Below are positions 46,034-54,743 of a stretch of DNA of 64,000 nt, piece by piece (positions within the stretch are counted from its first letter, which is position 1; each line of letters starts with the position of its first letter). The position numbers and the translations under genes are program-made. The notes under the pieces are model-generated. The model saw only the letters and a program-made list of their open reading frames with translations, had not been told where the DNA came from and ran no database searches. This stretch comes from CBINFS01 sp966250015 (lineage in GTDB: Bacteria; Bacteroidota; Rhodothermia; Rhodothermales; DASSAV01): assembly GCA_966250015.1 (NCBI GenBank), contig CBINFS010000011.1, positions 47,688 through 111,687 of the forward strand. Reading direction: 5' to 3'.

Positions 46034-47863
46034 ATGAAATGTAAATCTGTTACTGCGCTTCTAACGCTCATACTGGTGATTGCGGCCCCTGCCTTCGGGC
46101 AGCCGTTTACGCCCGTTCCCCTGAGCGTAGAACCCATGGTGTTCGGCGGAATCGTCACGGCGGACTTCGACGCCGACGGCTTCCTCGACGTTCTGATGAC
46201 CGGCAGTGAAGCCGCCAACCCGAAGCTCGTTACCAAACTGTACCTCAACGACAGCCTCTCCGTTGACGGCCGCGTCATCCTCCGCAACGCGCAACACGAA
46301 TTCAAAGCCCTCAAAAACCCCTCTCTCGAAGCAGGGGACTACGACAACGACGGCGACATCGACCTCCTGTACTCTGGCAGCCAGGGAGTCATCATCTACA
46401 GAAATGACGGTGCGGCTGGTTTCACCGGTTTTACCGTATGGGTCGCCGGCAACACGTCACCCGGCAGCTACATTTGGGAGGTGGTCAACGCCCCCGCCGC
46501 AGTATGGGGCGATTACGACCGTGACGGCGACCTCGACATCCTCGTCGGGCATCCATCGAAGACCACCATCTTCCGCAACGAAGGCAACGACCGGTTCGTC
46601 GACGCCGGCGTCACCCTACCACCGCTGACGAGCCCCACAGTCGCGTGGGGCGACTACGACGGCGACGGCGACCTCGACATCCTCCTCGTTCACCGGCCGC
46701 TCCAGGGTGAACCGTTCACCCGCATCTACCGGAACGATCGAGCCCTCGGGTTCAATGAATCCGGCGCCGTCCTCCCCGGCATCCGTTCAGGCTCCGTCGC
46801 CTGGGCCGATTACGACAACGACCGGGACCTCGACGTGCTCATCATGAGCAACAGCCCGCTGACCGACAATGCCGCCATCAGCGGGATCTACCGCAACGAC
46901 GGGGAGACCTTCGTCAAAACGGCTGATACCTTCGTCCAGGCTGCCTACGCCGACTGGATGGACTTCAACGGCGACGGCAAGCTCGACGTGTTCGTCAACG
47001 GCTCGGACGTGGAAGGCACGTTCATCCGGTTCTACCGGCAAGGTGAACAGGGCTTTGAAGCACTGCCCGACCGGTTGCCCGGCGTCTGGTTCGGCGACAT
47101 CGTCACGGGCGACATCGACCGGGACGGAGACCTGGACGTGCTGATGACCGGTCGCGTGATCGCCGGTAAAACCACGACCCCGCAGGTGACCTGGCTCCGG
47201 AACGAAGCCCCCGCCCGGACTAAAACACCACCGCCACCCGTACGGCTCGACGGCTACCTGAGAGGGGACGTCATGACCCTTTCGTGGAGCCCCTACACCT
47301 CGGAAACCGATACCGTACCCGCTCTGGTAACCTATAACATTCGGATCGGCACGCAGCCCGGCGCCGGAAACATCGTCTCGGGTATGGCGCTCCCCGACGG
47401 CACGAGGCTCGTCCCCGGGCCTGGAAATACCGGCCTCAACACCACGATAACCTTCGTCGGCCTCGACCCTTACAAGGATTATTACTGGAGCGTCCAGGCG
47501 GTCGACTACACCGGAACGGCTTCGACCTTTACCACCGGCCCGCGCATCCTCGGGATCGGACGTATCAACGCAGGTTCGCGTCCCGGTAAAGACCTGATCC
47601 TCGACAACTTCCCGAACCCGTTCAACCCGCAGACCACCATCCGGTACAGCCTGGAAACTGACACTCAAGTCCACGTTGCGGTTTACAACGTGCTCGGTGC
47701 GGAGGTTGCCGTGCTGGTCGACGGGTACCAACCGGCAGGTGTTCACGAGACCGTCTGGGAAGGCCGCGACGCCGCCGGTCGGCAGGTCCCCTCAGGCCTG
47801 TACCTCTATCGCCTGCGCACGCCTGACATGACCGTCACGCGAACCATGGTGCTGCTCAAGTGA
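46034..47863 (+). CDS. secreted FG-GAP/VCBS repeat protein with type IX sorting domain
   Basis: A 609-aa exported protein. Signal peptide MKCKSVTALLTLILVIAA ends near PAFGQ. At least six repeats of the Asp-rich calcium-loop type follow: DFDADGFLDVL, DYDNDGDIDLL, DYDRDGDLDIL, DYDGDGDLDIL, DYDNDRDLDVL, DFNGDGKLDVF and DIDRDGDLDVL. These form a beta-propeller. A fibronectin-like segment (about 430-520) precedes the C-terminal Por sorting domain beginning NFPNPFNPQTTIRYSL and ending TVTRTMVLLK, which directs type IX secretion to the surface. ATG 46034 was chosen for the signal peptide; the frame is open to 45950. Alone in its transcription unit. Confidence 0.85.
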   Translation: MKCKSVTALLTLILVIAAPAFGQPFTPVPLSVEPMVFGGIVTADFDADGFLDVLMTGSEAANPKLVTKLYLNDSLSVDGRVILRNAQHEFKALKNPSLEAGDYDNDGDIDLLYSGSQGVIIYRNDGAAGFTGFTVWVAGNTSPGSYIWEVVNAPAAVWGDYDRDGDLDILVGHPSKTTIFRNEGNDRFVDAGVTLPPLTSPTVAWGDYDGDGDLDILLVHRPLQGEPFTRIYRNDRALGFNESGAVLPGIRSGSVAWADYDNDRDLDVLIMSNSPLTDNAAISGIYRNDGETFVKTADTFVQAAYADWMDFNGDGKLDVFVNGSDVEGTFIRFYRQGEQGFEALPDRLPGVWFGDIVTGDIDRDGDLDVLMTGRVIAGKTTTPQVTWLRNEAPARTKTPPPPVRLDGYLRGDVMTLSWSPYTSETDTVPALVTYNIRIGTQPGAGNIVSGMALPDGTRLVPGPGNTGLNTTITFVGLDPYKDYYWSVQAVDYTGTASTFTTGPRILGIGRINAGSRPGKDLILDNFPNPFNPQTTIRYSLETDTQVHVAVYNVLGAEVAVLVDGYQPAGVHETVWEGRDAAGRQVPSGLYLYRLRTPDMTVTRTMVLLK

Positions 47864-47997
47864 CGTTTGAAACATTGTTGACTGCATACCGATATTAAAT
47901 GCATTCTGAAATAGTTGCCTTCGCCTGAGCGAAGTTGCTTCGTTTACTTTCGGTGTGCATCAACTCATGCAGTGTATTTTGATAGAGAAGTTTTTCG

Positions 47998-48038
47998 CGA
48001 CCTTTGCCGTTCCCACAACGGTAAAGGTCGTTTTTGTT
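47998..48038 (+). terminator. intrinsic terminator
   Basis: A 14-bp stem with one G-U pair (47998-48011 and 48017-48030), 5-nt loop, followed by TTTTTGTT. It lies 135 nt after the FG-GAP gene stop and 62 nt before the antiporter ATG, so it ends the former. Confidence 0.85.
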
Positions 48039-48092
48039 AATACCGAAATGATGCGCAGCTACCCTGAACCATTTTAACGTCGGCCCGAGCTC

Positions 48093-49043
48093 ATGCTTCT
48101 GACGATCGTTTTAATGGTAGCAGGGTTTTTGCTGCTTTACTTCGGCGCCGAATGGCTCATTCGCGGCGGCGTATCGATCGCGCTACGCCTCGGCCTGACT
48201 CCGCTCGTGGTCGGCCTTACGATCGTAGCTTTCGGCACGAGCAGCCCCGAGCTGGTCGTGAGCATCAACGCATCCCTGTCGGGTAGCGGCGACCTCGCAG
48301 TCGGCAACGTCGTCGGTTCGAACATTTGTAACGTTGCGTTGATTCTCGGCCTGACGGCCGTAATCCGGCCTGTGATCGTCGATTCACAGCTCCTTCGCTT
48401 CGACGTCCCCGTCGTGCTCGTTTCCTCGATTGTGCTCTTCTGGTTTCTATCGGATGGGTCACTTGGCAGGTTAGAAGGCCTTATTCTTTTTGCCAGCCTA
48501 CTCGTCTACATTGCGATCAGTCTTCAAATAGCACGCAGATCGCAACAGGCGGTCCGGGAAGAGTTTGCCGAAGCTCTCCCTTCCACGGTAGGCGGGCTCT
48601 TCAAGGACATTTTCCTGATTTTGATCGGTCTGGGAATGCTCGTTTTCGGTGCGAACCTGTTCGTCGATGGCGCCGTGGCAATCGCCCGGTTTTTTGGCGT
48701 CAGCGAGGCAACGATCGGCCTGACGATCGTTGCATTGGGCACGAGCCTGCCCGAGCTTGCCACTTCTGCCGTCGCTGCGTTGAAAGGAGAAGGAGACATT
48801 GCGATCGGCAACGTGATCGGATCGAACATTTTCAACATCATGAGCATCCTGGGCATCACGGCGATCATCAGCCCCCTCTTTTCCGCCGGAATCGGACTGG
48901 TGGACCTCGGCTTGATGGTGATCCTCGTGATCGTCCTGATACCGCTCCTGTGGTCGGGTTTCCGCCTGAATCGCTGGGAGGGTGGATTTCTCCTCTTCAC
49001 CTACATGGGCTACGTATACTACATCCTGGACGTAGCCGCGTGA
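48093..49043 (+). CDS. CaCA-family Na+/Ca2+ antiporter (YrbG-like)
   Basis: A 316-aa membrane antiporter with ten predicted helices in two inverted repeats. The alpha repeats are GTSSPELVVSINASLSG and GTSLPELATSAVAALKG (about residues 49-65 and 217-233), each followed by the conserved GNV(V/I)GSNI(C/F)N motif. These Ser/Pro/Glu/Asn residues form the cation site of calcium:cation antiporters. Length is right for YrbG-like proteins. Stand-alone gene, convergent with the TonB-C lipoprotein. Ca2+ extrusion is the usual role; ion choice is not proven. Confidence 0.9.
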   Translation: MLLTIVLMVAGFLLLYFGAEWLIRGGVSIALRLGLTPLVVGLTIVAFGTSSPELVVSINASLSGSGDLAVGNVVGSNICNVALILGLTAVIRPVIVDSQLLRFDVPVVLVSSIVLFWFLSDGSLGRLEGLILFASLLVYIAISLQIARRSQQAVREEFAEALPSTVGGLFKDIFLILIGLGMLVFGANLFVDGAVAIARFFGVSEATIGLTIVALGTSLPELATSAVAALKGEGDIAIGNVIGSNIFNIMSILGITAIISPLFSAGIGLVDLGLMVILVIVLIPLLWSGFRLNRWEGGFLLFTYMGYVYYILDVAA

Positions 49044-49081
49044 AGGTTTGGAAAGACCTTACCCGGTGATGGAACCCCGGC

Positions 49082-49825
49082 TCAACGTTCGGGTGCGCGG
49101 AACGTGATGTTGTACCGGACCCACGAGGGTCCCGGCCGCCAGCTTCCCTTGCGCAGGTAATAAGCGGGGCTCCACTCCATCTGCGTCGTGGCATTCATCG
49201 CCATCTGATCGAGCGTAGGATGTACGCCCTCCAGACGTGAGATCGTGAGCGGCTTCCCATCGCTATCGAGATAGATCTGCATCCGGACGGTTCCTTCGAT
49301 CTGCTTTTCACGGAGGCTGTCCGGGTACGGCGGCATGGGAATGTCCTTCCCGATCTGCTTGGCCAGCATTGGCTCGCGGAAGTGGCTTCGTATGAGCTCG
49401 TAGCCGCGGCGCTTGTACTGTTCGACAAAGGCTTCGACGTCTTCGCCAACCGTCGCCTTTTCGATCTCCGGCGTGACGTACCGCTCGAACAATGAATCAA
49501 CCACCTCGGGGTTGTTCCGGTACAGGCGGATCAGGCTCTGTTTGACGGCATTCACGAACGGCCGCCTGTTTCCACCAGGCTGCCGCGTTGCAGTGAATGC
49601 TGAAGGGGAAAAGTACTCGACGTTCGGCACGTTCATCGACAGCAGCGTCTCGAGATCTCGAAACACGCCGCTGGTATCCGCTCCCTCGACCCACCACCGG
49701 TTTCCTTCGACCACCCATCCCTCCGGTGGACCAATCGGTATGGCCTCCTCTTCCTGCTTGCAGGCCGAAAAAAGGACCAGAAGTATAGGAACGAGGATGT
49801 ACGCAGAAAGGAGTCGCGTTCGCAT
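49082..49825 (-). CDS. lipoprotein with TonB C-terminal domain
   Basis: A 247-aa lipoprotein. The signal peptide ends in a lipobox with Cys22 (LVLFSACKQ). An alpha-helical middle domain of no known family (about 65-150) precedes a TonB-like C-terminal domain (about 160-245), with PPYPDSLREKQIEGTVRMQIYLDSDG, LDQMAMNATTQMEWSPA and WVRYNITFR matching the energy-transducer TonB fold. It lacks the membrane helix and proline-rich span of true TonB, so it is unlikely to energise receptors and more likely binds envelope proteins. Last of three minus-strand genes after two NfeD genes, 42 nt downstream. Confidence 0.75.
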   Translation of the reverse strand: MRTRLLSAYILVPILLVLFSACKQEEEAIPIGPPEGWVVEGNRWWVEGADTSGVFRDLETLLSMNVPNVEYFSPSAFTATRQPGGNRRPFVNAVKQSLIRLYRNNPEVVDSLFERYVTPEIEKATVGEDVEAFVEQYKRRGYELIRSHFREPMLAKQIGKDIPMPPYPDSLREKQIEGTVRMQIYLDSDGKPLTISRLEGVHPTLDQMAMNATTQMEWSPAYYLRKGSWRPGPSWVRYNITFRAPER

Positions 49826-49867
49826 GGATGAACCCGGTGTGTTTAGACGATCTGAAGCGGTGCCCGC

Positions 49868-50380
49868 TCAGACCGTTGCGGAAGATGACGTCTGCGATAC
49901 CTGCCCGGCCAGACGTACGAAATACCTGCGCCGGTCCATGGCCACCACGCGTACCTTACTCCCAGCCGCGATAAAGTCTCCCTCCGTTACGACCTCGATG
50001 CGTTCACCCTCAATCTCCGCTACTCCGGTCGGCCGTAACGGCGTAAGCGCTACACCCGACTTGCCGAGGTAGCGCGCACGATCTTCACTTTCCCGCTGAG
50101 CAAGCAGATCGTCCGAACGAAGGCTCGTGGCCAGAACGAACCGTTCCCACGCCCCGGACGTCCACATCAGGTAAAACACTCCTCCCCCCACGACGAGGGT
50201 GCCTACCAGCACCATCACGCCACCGCTGAACCCCCGTTCCGTAAACGTGTATCCTATCGAAAAAATGATCAGCAGGACTCCCGCGATGCCGATGATGTTG
50301 AAGCCCGGGACCAGGTAGACCTCGACCATGACGAGGGCGAGACCGAGCAGAATGATCAATATGGGTATCAGCAGGCTCAA
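49868..50380 (-). CDS. NfeD-family short membrane protein
   Basis: A 170-aa protein with three or four N-terminal membrane helices (about 3-80) and a C-terminal OB-fold NfeD domain. The latter begins GKSGVALTPLRPTGVAEIEG and contains GERIEVVTEGDFIAAGSKVRV, very like the end of the protease gene directly upstream (GRTGVTLTPLRPSGVAEI), so this is a truncated NfeD partner lacking the protease domain. Such short NfeD proteins act with SPFH/stomatin-type membrane proteins; none is in the window. It follows the long NfeD gene by 52 nt. Confidence 0.85.
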   Translation of the reverse strand: MSLLIPILIILLGLALVMVEVYLVPGFNIIGIAGVLLIIFSIGYTFTERGFSGGVMVLVGTLVVGGGVFYLMWTSGAWERFVLATSLRSDDLLAQRESEDRARYLGKSGVALTPLRPTGVAEIEGERIEVVTEGDFIAAGSKVRVVAMDRRRYFVRLAGQVSQTSSSATV

Positions 50381-50432
50381 GGGATCACATTCGCTATTTC
50401 ATACAAGATCGTAACACCTGTACGTTTACGAA

Positions 50433-51851
50433 TCAGGCGACAGATGTTTCAGAGGGTGCAGGTTTATCACGAACGGGGCGCACCTCGACCCTGCTACCCC
50501 GTACGTGCGTGACCTCCACCAGCGTCTGCGCCGGAACGAACTCGCCCGGCGTTATCACGTCCACCCGTTTCCCGTCAATTTCAGCCACTCCGGAGGGGCG
50601 AAGGGGCGTCAGCGTCACTCCCGTGCGGCCGGTCAGTTCCTCGATCGTTTCCGCTGCCGTGTAACCCGCAACACTCGACAATTCGGGCGCCAGAACGAGC
50701 TGGTTGAACCGTTCGGATCGCGGCAGGTACCGGCCTAACGAAAAGATAAGCACCACCAGCAATATCATCGTTATCGCCATCGTGATAATGGCCGACGAGA
50801 TTGCATGCAGCGACGGAAACTGTAAGCCGATATTCGGTATCAGCGCCGCCACCAGCGAAAACACGACCAGCACGAGGCCAGCGATTCCGGCGACGCCGAA
50901 ACCCGGGGTTATGAAAATCTCGACGAGCAATAGGGCAACCCCGATCCCAAACAGGACGATCTCCCAGCTTTCCACGAGCCCCAGCATGTAATGCGGTGCG
51001 AAGAACAGCGCGCCGCCGATGAGGGCAACCGCCCCTGCCAACCCGACGCCCGGGGTCTGCAACTCGAAGTACAACCCGCCCATCATCATAAGCATGAGGA
51101 TGGACTGGACGACCGGTGAGCCGAAGAACCGCAGCAGACGTTCAGCCCAGGTCGAATGATGCATCACGATCTCGCGTTCGGAGTAGCCCAGCTCTTCGAT
51201 CAACGCGGAGACGTCGGGCAGGACGGCATCGGCGACACCCAGGCGTAACGCCTCGCTCGACGACAGCGTGAGCACCTGTCCGGCCGGTGACACGCCTTCC
51301 ACTTCCAGCGATTCGTCGACCATGGCTTCGGCGATGCGCGGGTCGCGGCCGTTGGCCTCGGCCGTCGACCGCATGAGACCCCGCATGTAGCTTTGGTACT
51401 TATCCGGAGCCGCCTCCCCGCTCCCGCCTTCGACGACTGTCGCGGCGCCAATCGAAGCGCCGGGGACCATGACGATCCGGTCGGCGGCGTACGAGATCAA
51501 GGCTCCCGCCGACGCCGCATTCTTGTCGATCAGCGCCACAGTCGGCACTTCGGCATTCAGCAGCGTTTTGCGGATACGGTCGGCCGCATCGACCAGCCCG
51601 CCGAACGTATCGACGTGTAAAATGACGACGGGCGCCTCCGCCGAAACGGCATCACCAAGCGCCCGTTCGAGGTACATGGCCAGTCCTTTATCGATCATAC
51701 CGTCAACCGGTACGACGTAAACCGGCCCGGATCCTGCCGCTTCCTGATCGAAACGAAGCGGCTTAGGTTCGCGGTCCTGCCCCTGAACCGGTACGGCGAC
51801 AGCCAGAAGCAGCACCGCAAATAGATGAGAAAGGAGTCGGAGCCGTTTCAT
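50433..51851 (-). CDS. nfeD: NfeD membrane-bound serine protease (ClpP-class)
   Basis: A 472-aa membrane protease. Signal peptide (about 1-24); a ClpP/crotonase-fold serine protease domain (about 40-240) with HVDTFGGLVDAADRI, DKNAASAGALISYAADRI and nucleophile Ser114 (the latter preceded by DKN as in STOPP proteases); then five or so membrane helices (about 245-395); finally the OB-fold NfeD domain (about 410-465). The family cleaves the hydrophobic tail of stomatin-like partners and aids membrane quality control. First of a three-gene set with a short NfeD and a TonB-C lipoprotein. Confidence 0.9.
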   Translation of the reverse strand: MKRLRLLSHLFAVLLLAVAVPVQGQDREPKPLRFDQEAAGSGPVYVVPVDGMIDKGLAMYLERALGDAVSAEAPVVILHVDTFGGLVDAADRIRKTLLNAEVPTVALIDKNAASAGALISYAADRIVMVPGASIGAATVVEGGSGEAAPDKYQSYMRGLMRSTAEANGRDPRIAEAMVDESLEVEGVSPAGQVLTLSSSEALRLGVADAVLPDVSALIEELGYSEREIVMHHSTWAERLLRFFGSPVVQSILMLMMMGGLYFELQTPGVGLAGAVALIGGALFFAPHYMLGLVESWEIVLFGIGVALLLVEIFITPGFGVAGIAGLVLVVFSLVAALIPNIGLQFPSLHAISSAIITMAITMILLVVLIFSLGRYLPRSERFNQLVLAPELSSVAGYTAAETIEELTGRTGVTLTPLRPSGVAEIDGKRVDVITPGEFVPAQTLVEVTHVRGSRVEVRPVRDKPAPSETSVA

Positions 51852-52439
51852 CGCGCAACCTGGTAGTGATTATCCATACTTCCGGTACGTTAGTATGCCC
51901 GGAAGGTTCGTAAAATAGCCGTATCGCAATTGCGCAACGTTTCACAAGGCGCTATTCAAGTCCACTGATGGCGCTGATTAGCACGGATATTTTTTGTATC
52001 GACGTGGATCGAAGGCACGGCGTCTTTTGCTACTCAGCGCACAACACAACTACGTCATCTCCGCGAAGGCGGAGATCCAGACAACAACTCTAATCTACCC
52101 CTCAGTCGCTCCGCGACAGCTCCTCCCGCGTCGAGCGCGGGACAGGCCTGTCCAGGGGAGCATTTTTTCTATCACCGATAGGGCAAACTGGAAAGGCCGC
52201 GCTTCGGGATGATTCCTCGCTGGCGCTCGGAATGACAAGTTGAGAGGTTTGGGCAAGTAAGTGACCTCACCGGTAAGGACATACCCCCACCTTGTCATCC
52301 CGAATCCCTCGAAGTGGGTGAGGGATCTTCATGAAACGCGGCCTCCGAGATTGGCAATCCGGACGCGCACAGCATGCATCTAAAGAAACCATGCGCTTTC
52401 CTTCGTGCATTCGCTCGCGGCTATACCCGGCCCGGAGTA
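51852..52439. repeat. 588-nt intergenic repeat island (units A-B-C)
   Basis: No gene supported. After about 200 nt of plain sequence come three units: A (52053-52080; CGTCAT then stem ATCTCCGC/GCGGAGAT then CCAG), B (52093-52237; begins near AATCTACCC and ends CTCGGAATG) and C (52291-52340; CTTGTCATCC to ATGAAACGCG). All three recur in inverted orientation and reversed order at 60005-60332. Short frames such as 52095-52298 minus are repeat-derived. No transposase is nearby. Confidence 0.75.
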
Positions 52440-53048
52440 TCAAACCTTCACGAGAGCGAGCTGGTAGATGTGCTTCCAGGCAAACACGGGGGCGTCGAAG
52501 TTGGAGTGGATGAAGTTCTGAAAGGACTTTTTCGTCCAGAAGTTGACGTGTCCCGGGTCCTGGCTCAGGCCTAGCCACTGGCCCAGATTGTTGAGCCACT
52601 GGAAGTAAGGCTCGAGTGGAACCGTGATCAGGATGGCCATTCTTGCCACACGTTTGAGCTCCTTCACGGCGGTGGCAGGATCGTCGAGGTGCTCGAGCAC
52701 CTCACTGCAAATGACCAGGTCAAACGATCGATCCGAGAAAGGAAGCTTATAGATGCTGCCGGTTCGGAAGCGGGCTTTGTCGCCGAAGTGCTCCTTCGCG
52801 TAGTTGACCGCGTCGTTGCTGAGGTCAACCCCCGTTAGCTGGAGTGTGGGGTTTTTTCCTGCCAGGTAATTGACGACGTACCCCTCTCCACATCCTGCAT
52901 CTAGCACCGTATTACCGCCGGACTGCTCCACGAGGCCATAAAGGGTCTCCTTGAAAGCTTGCAAGTGCCACTCGTACAGCCGGCTACCGGAGTTGTATTT
53001 GCGATGATTGTTGGAGTAGTATTCGGAATCGTTGCGTGGTTCGGCCAT
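52440..53048 (-). CDS. class I SAM-dependent methyltransferase
   Basis: A 202-aa Rossmann-fold methyltransferase. Motif I VLDAGCGEGYVVNYLAG (about 50-66) binds S-adenosylmethionine; LTGVDLSNDAVNYAKE supplies the acidic ribose contact; SFDLVICSEVLEHLDDPATA is the motif with the conserved VLEHL. It ends in a region similar to UbiE/Coq5-like small methyltransferases of the Methyltransf_11 group. It lies 19 nt downstream of the L,D-transpeptidase on the same strand. The substrate is unknown; a quinone, lipid or small metabolite cannot be told apart. Confidence 0.82.
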   Translation of the reverse strand: MAEPRNDSEYYSNNHRKYNSGSRLYEWHLQAFKETLYGLVEQSGGNTVLDAGCGEGYVVNYLAGKNPTLQLTGVDLSNDAVNYAKEHFGDKARFRTGSIYKLPFSDRSFDLVICSEVLEHLDDPATAVKELKRVARMAILITVPLEPYFQWLNNLGQWLGLSQDPGHVNFWTKKSFQNFIHSNFDAPVFAWKHIYQLALVKV

Positions 53049-53066
53049 ACGGTAGTCTGGACGGGC

Positions 53067-53813
53067 TTACTGGGTGATCAGCACGGGCGTCCCAACCTTT
53101 ACCAGGTTCCAAAGGTCGTCCATTTCTTCATTGGGAATCGCCACGCAGCCCTGCGTCCAGTTGTTCCGGGCACCGGTACCTTTTCCATGGATTTCAATCA
53201 TGCCGCCGAGCGCCGTATTCATCGGAGGGGTTTCGAACATAGCTTCGGCGCGTGCGATGGCGTGATATTCCTCCCGGGTGATCAGCCCCTGCTTGAGCCC
53301 ACGCTCGGCGTCCTCCCTCGAGGGATAGTTCAGAACGAAGGCCTTGTAATACTGGCTTCGATCGTTCTTTTTCGTCACAAAAAACGTCCCTTCAGGCGTG
53401 CGCCAGTGGTCCCGATCGCGCAGGCTTCCGCGCCGCTCCTTATCCGCAAAGCTGTTGTAGCCCAGGTCGGCCGGTATTTCCTTCAGAAGCTTCGTCCCTT
53501 CATACACGTAGATGGTCTGGGTGCTCTTCGAGACGCGAATCCACACGTTTGAAATGGTCGAGTTCCTCACGAATCCTTCCTGGCCGTCCTTCGTCCGAAC
53601 CTGCGACCACAACCCGACGCGCTTCACCAGATAAACGGGCTCTCTGAACGAGAAATTGCCGACCTTTTCGGAGGACCCGTCCGGTTGGGCGTGCATGGCA
53701 GCATTGCGCTCGACGATGTAGTAGAGCGGCTGCGTATCGCTCGTCGCCTGGGCAAAGAGAGAGCCGACGTAACAGCAACTGAAAAGCAGGATCAAGAGAA
53801 ACGACTTCTTCAT
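53067..53813 (-). CDS. exported L,D-transpeptidase (YkuD) with SH3-like domain
   Basis: A 248-aa envelope protein. Signal peptide (about 1-22, MKKSFLLILLFSCCYVG..); an SH3-like domain (about 33-85, with GLWSQVRTKDGQEGFV) precedes the YkuD fold (about 93-248). The catalytic motif is IHGKGTGARNNWTQGCVAIP: His in IHG and nucleophile Cys in GCVAI, the HxxG...SxGC-like signature. It would form 3-3 peptidoglycan crosslinks or link lipoproteins to the wall. ATG 53813 fits the signal peptide; an in-frame start at 53825 adds four residues. Likely co-transcribed with the methyltransferase. Confidence 0.88.
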   Translation of the reverse strand: MKKSFLLILLFSCCYVGSLFAQATSDTQPLYYIVERNAAMHAQPDGSSEKVGNFSFREPVYLVKRVGLWSQVRTKDGQEGFVRNSTISNVWIRVSKSTQTIYVYEGTKLLKEIPADLGYNSFADKERRGSLRDRDHWRTPEGTFFVTKKNDRSQYYKAFVLNYPSREDAERGLKQGLITREEYHAIARAEAMFETPPMNTALGGMIEIHGKGTGARNNWTQGCVAIPNEEMDDLWNLVKVGTPVLITQ

Positions 53814-53912
53814 AAGTACCGGCAAACACCAACACTACCAGGAGTAACCTGCGGGAAAAAACAACACATCCGTTTGAGAATCAAGCACGGCGTTACGAAA
53901 TAACGACATATG

Positions 53913-54743
53913 TTACGCACTTGCACCGTCCATTTCCGACCCGTCAGCCTGATCGGTCGAACTCGCACGGGCAAGTACCTCACGGTTGTGCTCCAGGCAC
54001 CAGTCGTACGCTTCGATGACGCCTTCGATCACCCGGCCCCGCGTGACGTACGCAGCGGTTTCGCGTACGGCATCCGTCCCGTTGGCGGGCGCAAAGGAGA
54101 ACCCCACTTCTTCGAGGGCGCCGATGTCGCCGTTGGTATCACCGATGTACGCCATCTCATCGACCGATATACCCATCACGTCCGCCAGCCAGTGCATCGC
54201 CTGGCGCTTCGTGATGTTATTCACTACGACGTCGATCGATATCGGCGTATGAAACACGGCCAAACCCGGAAAATTTTCGGCCACGAACTGCTCGATCCGC
54301 GGGACCGCCCTGGCAATTTCTTCTTCGTTCGGCCCGACCAAACCCGTATGGGTTTGCCTGCTGTGGTCGTACATCATCGTGGTACCCGGGATGCATTCCT
54401 TCACGATCCAGTGGTGGACCTCCTCGATCTGAGCGGCAAGGCTCTCGTTGAAGTTCGGATTCCACGTGACGACGCCCGCCCTCGGATCGAACATACCCCC
54501 TCCGCTCTCGAAGAGGACCGGTACCTGAATGCCCAGCGCCTGTACGACGGCCTCGACGTAGAGATACCCGCGCCCCGAACAGAGCGACAAAGCAGGGTAG
54601 TGATACGGATGAAGCGTCTTTCCTCCCTTCTTTACGTATTCTGCGATATGCAAAAAACGCTCCAGATCAAATGGGCGGTAGGGTTCTGTCAGGCATCCGT
54701 CGATATCGGATACAAAAAGGCGTACGATCGGCTCCAACTTCAC
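53913..54743 (-). CDS. HAD-superfamily phosphatase
   Basis: A 276-aa hydrolase of the Cof/sucrose-phosphatase-like HAD subfamily. Motif I SDIDGCLTEP carries the nucleophile and acid/base aspartates; LSLCSGR contains motif II Ser; AYIGDTNGDIGALE is motif IV with the Mg2+-binding aspartates. A large C2-type cap lies between (about 90-200). Related to phosphoglycerate- or sugar-phosphate phosphatases. Its start overlaps the end of fabI by four bases (ATGA), so it is translated with it. What substrate links to fatty acid synthesis is unclear. Confidence 0.8.
   Translation of the reverse strand: MKLEPIVRLFVSDIDGCLTEPYRPFDLERFLHIAEYVKKGGKTLHPYHYPALSLCSGRGYLYVEAVVQALGIQVPVLFESGGGMFDPRAGVVTWNPNFNESLAAQIEEVHHWIVKECIPGTTMMYDHSRQTHTGLVGPNEEEIARAVPRIEQFVAENFPGLAVFHTPISIDVVVNNITKRQAMHWLADVMGISVDEMAYIGDTNGDIGALEEVGFSFAPANGTDAVRETAAYVTRGRVIEGVIEAYDWCLEHNREVLARASSTDQADGSEMDGASA

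Noticed and set aside
52095..52298. 67-aa frame with an arginine-rich, repeat-like product
   Set aside because: The same short peptide pattern (SFRAPARN) occurs at 60033-60329, showing that both come from the intergenic repeat, not from genes.
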